A DNA stretch of 14,924 bases. Source: CAIKZD01 sp041675165 (GTDB lineage: Bacteria > Patescibacteriota > Minisyncoccia > Moranbacterales > UBA2206). The notes under the pieces were generated by a model. That model saw only the letters and a program-made list of their open reading frames with translations, was not told where the DNA came from and did no database searches. Positions 5,775 to 11,322 of the stretch are shown one piece after another. The stretch is taken from contig JBAYUI010000018.1 of assembly GCA_041675165.1 (NCBI GenBank), positions 1-14,924 on the forward strand, given 5' to 3'. Within the stretch, counting starts at the first letter, position 1, and every line of letters starts with the position of its first letter. The position numbers and the translations under genes are program-made.

Positions 5775-5805
5775 ATAAAAAAAGCAAAGATAGACTCATC
5801 TTTGC
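5775..5805 (-). terminator. Terminator of the 90-aa hypothetical gene
   Basis: On the minus strand: GCAAAGAT-GAGTCT-ATCTTTGC (5784-5805), 8-bp stem, followed by a run of seven or more T's. It separates the small gene at 5832 from the copper promoter. Confidence 0.85.
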
Positions 5806-5831
5806 CTTTTGTTTTCAGAAGTCAGAGTTTT

Positions 5832-6104
5832 TCATTGGACAGCGGACAGGATTTTGTCGAGCCTGAAATTTATATAATGCAAATCGCTCGGACCTGCCTT
5901 ACTTTCATTGAAATTCTCCAAAAGATCAATGAATTTTATAGCACTGCACTTAACAAGACATCCATGGGTAAGTTTCATTGCAATATCATTGACCAAAGGA
6001 ACTACTTCTTCTGGGATATTTTGCTGTGTTTCAGAAAAATCTTTGATTTTCGCAAGGTGCTCCTGAAATGCCTCTCTCCTCTGCTCCACTGTTACAACAT
6101 TCAT
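5832..6104 (-). CDS. Hypothetical protein, 90 aa
   Basis: Not recognised. A soluble, mostly helical, charged protein (start MNVVTVEQRREAFQEHLAKI), with no membrane segment or signal peptide and two cysteines (Cys49 and Cys53 in HGCLVKC). It is probably real: the ATG has a strong Shine-Dalgarno (AGGAGG, about 6 nt upstream), and a clean terminator follows. The upstream gap also begins with a terminator, so it is its own unit. A possible promoter (TTTTCA-N17-TATCAA, near 6127-6155) is weak. A TTTTCAG-CTT-CTGAAAA palindrome (6145-6161) overlaps it. Confidence 0.72.
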   Translation of the reverse strand: MNVVTVEQRREAFQEHLAKIKDFSETQQNIPEEVVPLVNDIAMKLTHGCLVKCSAIKFIDLLENFNESKAGPSDLHYINFRLDKILSAVQ

Positions 6105-6144
6105 ATTTTCCTCCTAGTTTGTTTTTTTGTTATTGATATTTTAT

Positions 6145-6161
6145 TTTTCAGCTTCTGAAAA
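6145..6161. promoter_or_regulatory. 17-bp inverted repeat upstream of the 90-aa gene
   Basis: TTTTCAG-CTT-CTGAAAA: exact 7-bp arms, 41 nt before the ATG. It could be an operator or a small 5' hairpin. No T-run follows on either strand long enough to call it a terminator. Confidence 0.35.
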
Positions 6162-6180
6162 TAATGATATAAAAAGAACT

Positions 6181-6210
6181 AAAAAAAACGACCTCTCAGC
6201 GAGGTCGTTT
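6181..6210 (-). terminator. Terminator of the 28-codon micro-ORF unit
   Basis: On the minus strand AAACGACCTC-GCTGA-GAGGTCGTTT, a perfect 10-bp stem, runs into eight T's. It follows the micro-ORF stop (6229) by 18 nt. Confidence 0.9.
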
Positions 6211-6228
6211 CGTTCTTATCAAGAAGGT

Positions 6229-6315
6229 TCACACATTCTTAGCAAAAACAAAGCGGCCTCGCGGCATAAACCAGAAGCTAAAATAAAAATAGGTTGTTCT
6301 TGCTAAATGTTTCAT
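6229..6315 (-). CDS. Micro-ORF B: 28-aa aromatic/hydrophobic peptide
   Basis: ATG at 6315, TGA at 6229. The peptide starts MKHLARTTYFYFSFWFM and ends PRGRFVFAKNV: a basic head, an aromatic hydrophobic middle and a basic tail, able to sit in a membrane. The gene is too short for coding statistics. It is called because it fills a complete transcription unit: a near-consensus promoter whose -10 ends 9 nt before the ATG, and a strong terminator 18 nt after the stop. It resembles micro-ORF A (6981-7085), most clearly in GG/RG-x-x-VFA near the C-terminus and M-[KR]-x-L at the start. The unit could instead be a small RNA. No Shine-Dalgarno; the mRNA would be nearly leaderless. Confidence 0.42.
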   Translation of the reverse strand: MKHLARTTYFYFSFWFMPRGRFVFAKNV

Positions 6316-6324
6316 AATACATCC

Positions 6325-6353
6325 ATTCTAAGCCACGATTTTATTTGTGTCAA
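6325..6353 (-). promoter_or_regulatory. Promoter of micro-ORF B (TTGACA-N17-TAGAAT)
   Basis: Minus-strand TTGACA (6348-6353), exact 17-bp spacer, TAGAAT (6325-6330). The sequence elements are identical to the csoR promoter. It lies between two terminators, so it serves only the micro-ORF unit. Confidence 0.78.
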
Positions 6354-6365
6354 ATCATAGACTAG

Positions 6366-6408
6366 AAAAATGCCTGCACTGGAATCAAAGGTTCTTAATT
6401 CCAGTGCA
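6366..6408 (-). terminator. Terminator of the two-gene small operon (6418-6864)
   Basis: Perfect 11-bp stem TGCACTGGAAT / ATTCCAGTGCA (6375-6385, 6398-6408), 12-nt loop; on the minus strand it is followed by GGCATTTTT. It starts 10 nt after the stop at 6418. Confidence 0.82.
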
Positions 6409-6417
6409 AAATGTCAT

Positions 6418-6657
6418 TCAGTCGCGTTGGCCAATAAAATGTATGGCTTCATTATCCGGATCATATATGCCCTGACCGACAAATCCTATGCCATCCTCCT
6501 CTTGATCGCAGGGCTGTCCAAATTCCCAGACCCTTCTAGGCCCCGTATATAAACCTTTCGTTCTGAAGCGTCCCTTTTCAGTTCCGATAGAATAAGGGTC
6601 GACGTTGCTTGTCGACCGACCTATGCTTTGCAATCCAGCGTCTCCTGCTCCAGCCAT
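6418..6657 (-). CDS. Hypothetical protein, 79 aa, Gly-rich
   Basis: Not recognised. Gly-rich and polar (start MAGAGDAGLQSIGRSTSNVD, later EFGQPCDQEEDGIGFVGQGI), with no membrane segment; the composition suggests a short beta-rich or partly disordered protein. An AAGGGG stretch lies about 6 nt before the ATG. The start is 15 nt after the stop of the 63-aa gene, and a terminator follows directly, so both form a two-gene operon. Confidence 0.62.
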   Translation of the reverse strand: MAGAGDAGLQSIGRSTSNVDPYSIGTEKGRFRTKGLYTGPRRVWEFGQPCDQEEDGIGFVGQGIYDPDNEAIHFIGQRD

Positions 6658-6672
6658 AGTACACCCCTTTTT

Positions 6673-6864
6673 CTAAAGTTTAAGATAGAGCCTAGCCCTC
6701 TCTTCGTTTCCGGCGTAAAAGTTACAAACAAATTTTACGCCGCCAATACTATATTCTGCCTCTGCAAAGCCTCTGCAAATTGAAACAGATACATCTTTTC
6801 CCGATATTCCTTCTCTTTCAATATTATTTCTGAACAAACTAACTCCAACTTCCCGTTGATGCAT
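6673..6864 (-). CDS. Hypothetical protein, 63 aa
   Basis: Not recognised. It starts MHQREVGVSLFRNNIEREGI and ends NFYAGNEERARLYLKL; soluble, mixed beta/alpha in look (SVSICRGFAEAEYSIGGVKF). I chose the ATG at 6864 because GGAGG lies 5 nt before it; the longer frame from a TTG at 6876 would contain the Shine-Dalgarno itself. It is the first gene of a two-gene operon with the 79-aa gene. No convincing promoter was found in the gap up to the terminator at 6926. Confidence 0.65.
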   Translation of the reverse strand: MHQREVGVSLFRNNIEREGISGKDVSVSICRGFAEAEYSIGGVKFVCNFYAGNEERARLYLKL

Positions 6865-6925
6865 CTCTTCCTCCAAAGCAAAATTTAATCTCCAAGCTGC
6901 CTATTTTTTCCATTTGACAATGTAC

Positions 6926-6965
6926 AAAAAAGCCGGCTCCTTGTGGGGTGACCGGCTGGTTTTTA
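6926..6965. terminator. Terminator after micro-ORF A (bidirectional in form)
   Basis: Stem AGCCGG (6931-6936) / CCGGCT (6952-6957) with an inner CTCC/GGGG pairing; A-run on the left and T-run on the right, so on the minus strand it ends in six T's. It lies 16 nt after the micro-ORF A stop at 6981. Confidence 0.8.
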
Positions 6966-6980
6966 TTGGTAAAGTTTTTT

Positions 6981-7085
6981 CTAATCTCTTTTACCCGCAA
7001 AAACAAGCTGGCCACCGTTGCTCACGAAGAGCAAGACCAACTTGATAATCAAAGAATAGATTTTGTTCGTGGATAGATTTCTCAT
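6981..7085 (-). CDS. Micro-ORF A: 34-aa hydrophobic peptide
   Basis: ATG at 7085, TAG at 6981. It begins MRNLSTNKIYSLIIKLVLLF and ends SNGGQLVFAGKRD: one membrane-spanning or signal-like helix (about 9-21) between basic ends, a build like type I toxin peptides or small membrane regulators. It has its own promoter (TTGACA-N17-TAGGAT), whose -10 ends 7 nt before the ATG, so the mRNA is predicted to be leaderless; a terminator follows closely. It shares the C-terminal G-G/G-x-x-VFA pattern and the M-[RK]-x-L start with micro-ORF B. It may be a small RNA rather than a gene for a peptide. Confidence 0.45.
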   Translation of the reverse strand: MRNLSTNKIYSLIIKLVLLFVSNGGQLVFAGKRD

Positions 7086-7092
7086 ATGCCCT

Positions 7093-7121
7093 ATCCTAGC
7101 GTAATTGCTTTTTTCTGTCAA
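7093..7121 (-). promoter_or_regulatory. Promoter of micro-ORF A (TTGACA-N17-TAGGAT)
   Basis: Minus-strand TTGACA (7116-7121), 17 bp, TAGGAT (7093-7098). It lies downstream of the rpoD terminator, so it starts a separate unit. Confidence 0.75.
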
Positions 7122-7144
7122 TTTCTCGGTTGTGGATAATTCGT

Positions 7145-7176
7145 AAATAAAACCAGACTTGTTTTGGCAAGTCTGG
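7145..7176 (-). terminator. Terminator of the dnaG-rpoD unit
   Basis: On the minus strand CCAGACTTG-CCAAAA-CAAGTCTGG (7153-7176), perfect 9-bp stem, then TTTTATTTA. It starts 24 nt after the rpoD stop. Confidence 0.87.
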
Positions 7177-7199
7177 CATAAGGAAGCTTTGTTTTATCT

Positions 7200-8564
7200 T
7201 TAATAATCCCTCAGTTTTTTGATCGTGCTGTGGTCGCGGATCTTTTCCAGCGCTTTGGCTTCAATCTGACGGATGCGCTCGCGCGTCACGCCGAACTCCT
7301 GCCCCACTTCTTCCAAGGTGTGCGTCACGCCGTCTTCCAAGCCGAAACGGATCTTCAGGATTTTTTGTTCGCGAGGCGTCAGATCCTTCAAAATTTCTCC
7401 CACGTGTTCTTTCAGCATCTTCCTCGAAGCGATCTGGTTCGGCATGACCGTTTCCGTGTCTTCGATGAAATCGCCGAGCACCGAATCATCATCGCTGTCG
7501 CCGACGGATGTTTCCAAGGAAACCGTTTCTTGGGAAATTTTTTGGATGTGTCTGATCTTTTCCACTTCGATGCCCATCTCCACCGCGATTTCTTCCGGCA
7601 GCGGCTCACGTCCGAGATCCTGCACCAAGCGCCGCGTGATCTGGGTATATTTATTGATCGTTTCCACCATATGCACCGGAATACGGATCGTTCTGGATTG
7701 ATCGGCCAAAGCCCGCGTCACCGCTTGACGGATCCACCAAGTGGCATAAGTGGAAAATTTATAACCTTTCCGATAATCGAATTTTTCCACCGCGCGGAAA
7801 AGGCCGATGTTGCCTTCTTGGATCAAGTCCAGAAGAGACAGATTGTGCGACCGGCCGACATATTTTTTGGCAATCGAAACCACTAAGCGCAAGTTGGCTT
7901 CGGTCAGTCTTTGTTTAGCCGGCAGATCACCTTTCTCGATCCTTTTGGCCAGATTCACTTCTTCATCGGTCGTAAGCAAATTGACCCGACCGATCTCTCG
8001 CAGATACATCTGCACCAAGTCAGACGACGCGTCTTCTGAAGAAGTCATCGCGCCATATTCTTTCTTGGGCGCTTTCTTCTTAGCATTCTTTTCTTTCTCC
8101 AAATCATCGCCGATCCGATCGGTTTCCATCTTGATCATCTCGTCCGATGAAGCCACGCGGATGTTTTGTTTTTCCAAGCGTTCATAAAGTTCTTCCAGCT
8201 TATCAATATCTTTTTCCGCGTCCGGAATGATGTGCAAAATTTCATCTTCCGTCACAAAACCGCGCTGCTTGCCGCGGTAGACCAAATCGCTCAATTGATC
8301 GGATTTCCTCTGCTCGGCCTCTTCGCGCCGCGGAGACATTTTCTTGACCACGGCAGTTTTTTTAGCCACCAGTTTTTTGGAAGTCTTAGCACTTTTCTTG
8401 CCTACCGGCTTTTTAGCCGCTTTCTTTTTGCCTTTAACAACGCCTTTCACCTTGGCTTTGCCGGTCTTCGAAGCCTTTTTTTTGATCATTTTTTTATTTT
8501 TCTTCGGGCTGGTATTTTTTTTCGGCGCAGCCTTTTTCTTTTTTAATTTTTTATTCTTCACCAT
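7200..8564 (-). CDS. rpoD: Primary sigma factor (sigma-70, RpoD/SigA)
   Basis: 454-aa sigma factor that directs RNA polymerase to housekeeping promoters. The first ~75 residues are a Lys/Ala-rich tail (KKKKAAPKKN..., KGKKKAAKKPVGKKSAK) like histone H1 tails. A region 1.1-like segment follows (about 84-135, QLSDLVYRGKQRGFVTEDEI). Then region 1.2 (SSDLVQMYLREIGRVNLLT), regions 2.1-2.4 (LRLVVSIAKKY, DLIQEGNIGLFRAVEKFDY, YKFSTYATWWIRQAVTRAL), region 3 with the acidic finger (VGDSDDDSVLGDFIED) and region 4 with the recognition helix GVTRERIRQIEAKALEKIR. The ATG at 8564 is preferred; an upstream ATG at 8618 adds 18 residues that do not look like sigma sequence. It follows dnaG, the common dnaG-rpoD order. 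No Shine-Dalgarno. Confidence 0.96.
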   Translation of the reverse strand: MVKNKKLKKKKAAPKKNTSPKKNKKMIKKKASKTGKAKVKGVVKGKKKAAKKPVGKKSAKTSKKLVAKKTAVVKKMSPRREEAEQRKSDQLSDLVYRGKQRGFVTEDEILHIIPDAEKDIDKLEELYERLEKQNIRVASSDEMIKMETDRIGDDLEKEKNAKKKAPKKEYGAMTSSEDASSDLVQMYLREIGRVNLLTTDEEVNLAKRIEKGDLPAKQRLTEANLRLVVSIAKKYVGRSHNLSLLDLIQEGNIGLFRAVEKFDYRKGYKFSTYATWWIRQAVTRALADQSRTIRIPVHMVETINKYTQITRRLVQDLGREPLPEEIAVEMGIEVEKIRHIQKISQETVSLETSVGDSDDDSVLGDFIEDTETVMPNQIASRKMLKEHVGEILKDLTPREQKILKIRFGLEDGVTHTLEEVGQEFGVTRERIRQIEAKALEKIRDHSTIKKLRDY

Positions 8565-8655
8565 AATAATTTTATACAAGGCTACTTGATCCGCGGCCGC
8601 CAAGCAAGCCCTAAACATTCCGCCACGGAAGCGGAAAAATTTAAATTAACAAATG

Positions 8656-10461
8656 CTATTTTTCTATCTCTGCTTCCGGCGCCTCTTGAGAGATCCGATT
8701 GAATTCCTGACGCAAGAACATGATCGCCTCTTGATCCTTTTTTTCTTCCGCCTGTTTCAAATCGATCGTCAGACGTGTGAGATCCTCTTTCCTTTTCTCT
8801 TTTTTCAATTCTTTCAAACAGGCCTCCAATTCTCCGATCGGATCCACCAATGTCATTTCCTCAAGATTATTATTAAGATCGATGCGATATTTTTTCTGGA
8901 AAAAAATCTTCTCTGCCCGCTTCTTTTCCGGCGCGGCCTGTAAGAAAGTGATGAATTTATCGAAATCAAAACAGACACTTTCGGAATTGGCTAACAGCAT
9001 GTTCAGAAGGCTATCTTTTGAAAAAGAAAGAATCTCCTCTTCTCTCTTTTTAGCTTCCTTCCAAACATCCGCCGAAACCAACATCAGACCGATAAGCTCC
9101 TCATTGAGAATTTCAATTTTAGTCTTGGGACTGGTCATCTCAGCTTCTTTTTCAACAGCTTCACCCTGTCCCACCTTACTTCTAAGACTAATCTTTTTAA
9201 GGCTATCCGTCAATGCCGTTTCCGCGATATCCAACCCTTCCGCCAACTTTTTGATCCAATGACTTTTTTCGACCGTGTTCTCAAAACTAGCAATGATGTC
9301 CAGACACTCATCCGCTATTTTTCTCTTGTCTTCGACTTTCTTGCGATCAAATTTGGCATACAGCTTTTGCAAAAAATATTCCATAATGCCCGCTGATTCT
9401 TCCACTGCCGCCACGAGCTGCTCCGGATTTTCGCGCGCGATGTCCGCCGCGTCCTTGCCGCTCGGCAGCGTCACCACTTCCACCGCCATATCTTTTTCCA
9501 GGCACAGCTTCACGCTTTTTTTGGTCGCCGCTTCGCCCGCCGCGTCCATATCAAAAAACATCTTGATCTTCGGAGCATATCTTTTAATAATGCCGATCTG
9601 ATCCATCGTCAGCGCCGTCCCACTGACCGCAATAGTATTTTTCAGTCCCGCCTGATGCGCCGCGATCACATCCAGATTCCCTTCTACAAGCAAGGCGAAC
9701 TTCGCCTGCTTGATACCTTCTTTGGCCTTATCGATCCCGTATAAGATCTTACTCTTGTGATAGACTTCCGTTTCCGGCGTGTTGACATATTTGGCTTGCG
9801 TCTCGTCTCCCCCTGGTGCTACCCGCGCGCTGTAGCCCACCACATGTCCCAGATAATCCCGGATGGGAAACATAATGCGCTCCCTGAAGCGGTCATAGTG
9901 ATCAGACGAATTGTCTTTTTTAATGATAAGGCCGGTGCGCAGAATTTCTTCGTTTTGGAATCCCCGCTTGTTCAGAAAATCCAACAGATTGCGCCAGCCT
10001 TTCGGCGAGTAGCCCAAACGGAATTCCTTGCTGGTCTCGTCTTTCAGTCCTCGCCCGCGCAGATACTCGACAATTTTTGTTTTCCCCGGCCCGTTCCACA
10101 ATTGATGCTCATACCATTTGGTGGCCAGTTCCAGAATTTCCAACGTGCGATCCTGTTTCTTCGAAGCCTCCGGATTGTAATTTGAAAGCTGCACTCCGGC
10201 CTTGTCCGCCAACACCTTCAACGCTTCCCTAAAATCCAGCCCCTCCATTTCCATCACGAAAGCAAAAACATCTCCACTCTTCTGACAGCCGAAACAATGC
10301 CACATCTGGCGTTCTTCACTCACCATAAAAGAAGGGCTTTTCTCATTGTGAAAAGGACACAATGCCCGAAAATTGGCTCCCGCCTTCTCCAAACGGATAT
10401 AATCGCCCAAAACATCCACGATGTTCAGGCGGCTTTTTATCTCAACAACGTCATTATTCAA
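8656..10461 (-). CDS. dnaG: DNA primase DnaG
   Basis: 601-aa primase that makes the RNA primers for DNA replication together with the DnaB helicase. The zinc-binding domain has Cys35-x2-His38 and Cys56-x2-Cys59 (CPFHNEKSPSF ... HCFGC). The RNA polymerase core has the YVNTPET motif (225-231) and the Toprim acids in VEGNLDVIAAHQAG (Glu260) and FFDMDAAGEAA (303-313). The less conserved C-terminal ~180 residues would contact the helicase. Length is typical. The start is a TTG (10461), giving MNNDVVEIKSRLNIVDVLGDY, which matches the usual DnaG N-terminus; no in-frame ATG or GTG lies nearby. A possible promoter around 10532-10565 (TATAGT or TAGTAT, with TTGCAA upstream) has poor spacing. It is 91 nt upstream of rpoD, and no terminator intervenes. 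Confidence 0.95.
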   Translation of the reverse strand: MNNDVVEIKSRLNIVDVLGDYIRLEKAGANFRALCPFHNEKSPSFMVSEERQMWHCFGCQKSGDVFAFVMEMEGLDFREALKVLADKAGVQLSNYNPEASKKQDRTLEILELATKWYEHQLWNGPGKTKIVEYLRGRGLKDETSKEFRLGYSPKGWRNLLDFLNKRGFQNEEILRTGLIIKKDNSSDHYDRFRERIMFPIRDYLGHVVGYSARVAPGGDETQAKYVNTPETEVYHKSKILYGIDKAKEGIKQAKFALLVEGNLDVIAAHQAGLKNTIAVSGTALTMDQIGIIKRYAPKIKMFFDMDAAGEAATKKSVKLCLEKDMAVEVVTLPSGKDAADIARENPEQLVAAVEESAGIMEYFLQKLYAKFDRKKVEDKRKIADECLDIIASFENTVEKSHWIKKLAEGLDIAETALTDSLKKISLRSKVGQGEAVEKEAEMTSPKTKIEILNEELIGLMLVSADVWKEAKKREEEILSFSKDSLLNMLLANSESVCFDFDKFITFLQAAPEKKRAEKIFFQKKYRIDLNNNLEEMTLVDPIGELEACLKELKKEKRKEDLTRLTIDLKQAEEKKDQEAIMFLRQEFNRISQEAPEAEIEK

Positions 10462-10563
10462 AGCTATAATATATGGTATTTACTTATTATTCCCCCTGCT
10501 TTTACGCCCATTTCTTCCGTCTACCAATCGTACTATACTACAGGAAAATAGGCAAAATATTGC

Positions 10564-10598
10564 AAAAAGCCAAAACCCATCGCGGTTCTGGCTTTTTT
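10564..10598. terminator. Terminator between the ORF6N gene and dnaG
   Basis: AAAAAGCCA-A-AACC / GGTT-C-TGGCTTTTT: stem of 9 + 4 bp with one mismatch, 6-nt loop; on the minus strand it is followed by a short T-run. It lies 8 nt after the ORF6N stop, so dnaG needs its own promoter downstream. Confidence 0.78.
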
Positions 10599-10605
10599 AA
10601 TTTGT

Positions 10606-11181
10606 TCACTTCTCGACAAACCCAATCTTCTTCTTTTTTCCATCTTCCGTATCAGTCGCCATCAGCCTCGCGATGACCTTGAAAATAATTTTAAAATTTT
10701 CTTTGTTTTCCTTTTCCATCTTTTCAATTTTAGTACTCAGTTCTTTATGTGTTGCTAAAAGCTTGCGCATCTTAGTGAAAGTCCGCATAATCTGGATATT
10801 CACTTCAATTGCCCGCTTGCTTTTGAGCACACTGGAAAGCATGGCCACGCCTTGCTCGGTGAAAACGTAAGGCAAATAACGCCGTCCTCCATAACTTGAG
10901 GTCACAATTTGTGACCTCAAGTTTCCATCACTTGAGGTACCAATTTGGTACCTCAAAAATATATCCGACTCTTTTTTGTTAAGCTGAAACATAAAATCTT
11001 CCGGAAATCTTTTTATATTTCTTTTGACTGCCTGATTAAATGCTTTCGTTTCTACTCCATACAGTTCAGCCAAATCTTTATCAAACATCACCTTCTCTCC
11101 GCGGATAAAATAAATCTTACCCACAATATTTTCATCTGGGATAATAGATACTTTTGTAGTTTTTGTTTTTTTGTTTGGCAT
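10606..11181 (-). CDS. ORF6N-domain (KilA-N-type) DNA-binding protein
   Basis: 191-aa protein of the ORF6N family, found in phage antirepressor-like proteins and widely as free chromosomal genes. The domain runs from about 20 to 125: IYFIRGEKVMFDKDLAELYGVETKAFNQAVKRN..RFPEDFMFQL, then GGRRYLPYVFTEQGVAMLSSVLKSKRAIEVNI, the two best-known ORF6N blocks. A coiled-coil-like, Lys/Glu-rich tail follows. In the middle the protein has a 12-residue duplication (LRYQIGTSSDGN / LRSQIVTSSYGG), coded by two palindromic DNA units. The role is unknown; DNA binding is expected. It lies between rpoC and dnaG with its own promoter and terminators on both sides, so it looks like an inserted accessory gene. No Shine-Dalgarno. 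Confidence 0.85.
   Translation of the reverse strand: MPNKKTKTTKVSIIPDENIVGKIYFIRGEKVMFDKDLAELYGVETKAFNQAVKRNIKRFPEDFMFQLNKKESDIFLRYQIGTSSDGNLRSQIVTSSYGGRRYLPYVFTEQGVAMLSSVLKSKRAIEVNIQIMRTFTKMRKLLATHKELSTKIEKMEKENKENFKIIFKVIARLMATDTEDGKKKKIGFVEK
10894..10956. repeat. Two tandem palindromes (36-bp period) inside the ORF6N gene
   Basis: Palindrome 1 (10894-10922): 13-bp arms ACTTGAGGTCACA / TGTGACCTCAAGT around ATT. Palindrome 2 (10932-10956): 11-bp arms TTGAGGTACCA / TGGTACCTCAA around ATT. The units are 36 bp apart, in frame. Where they differ (GTCACA versus GTACCA), both arms differ in step, so each palindrome stays perfect. Confidence 0.92.
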
Positions 11182-11223
11182 ACTCGACGTTTTTATTTTA
11201 TTTAGTGTTGCACTATCATCCCT

Positions 11224-11252
11224 ATTCTATCACTCTCTAAGAATCCTAGCAA
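11224..11252 (-). promoter_or_regulatory. Promoter of the ORF6N gene (TTGCTA-N17-TAGAAT)
   Basis: Minus-strand TTGCTA (11247-11252), 17 bp, TAGAAT (11224-11229). The transcript would start near 11217, about 36 nt before the ATG at 11181. It lies downstream of the rpoC terminator. Confidence 0.6.
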
Positions 11253-11271
11253 CCCCACTTATCCCCAAGCA

Positions 11272-11297
11272 AAAACACCCATTTTACTGGGTGTTTT
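11272..11297 (-). terminator. Terminator of the rpoC unit
   Basis: AAAACACCC / GGGTGTTTT: 9-bp stem, 8-nt loop, with five T's on the minus strand, 26 nt after the rpoC stop. Confidence 0.83.
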
Positions 11298-11322
11298 ATG
11301 CGTATTGAAAACGAAATGAAAA

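Noticed and set aside
6865..6876. Longer start (TTG) for the 63-aa gene
   Set aside because: The four extra codons contain the GGAGG Shine-Dalgarno that correctly serves the ATG at 6864.
7230..8589. Several plus-strand open frames opposite rpoD
   Set aside because: Phe/Leu-rich or Ser/Arg-rich shadows of the Lys-rich and helical sigma sequence; no promoter or ribosome site.
8565..8618. 18-residue N-terminal extension of the sigma factor from an ATG at 8618
   Set aside because: The extra residues (MFRACLAAADQVALYKII) do not resemble sigma sequence; the Lys-rich tail begins at the ATG at 8564, the likelier start.
8619..8655. Hairpin TTCCGC/GCGGAA between dnaG and rpoD as a terminator
   Set aside because: Only a 6-bp stem, and on the minus strand no T-run follows it; rpoD is probably co-transcribed with dnaG.
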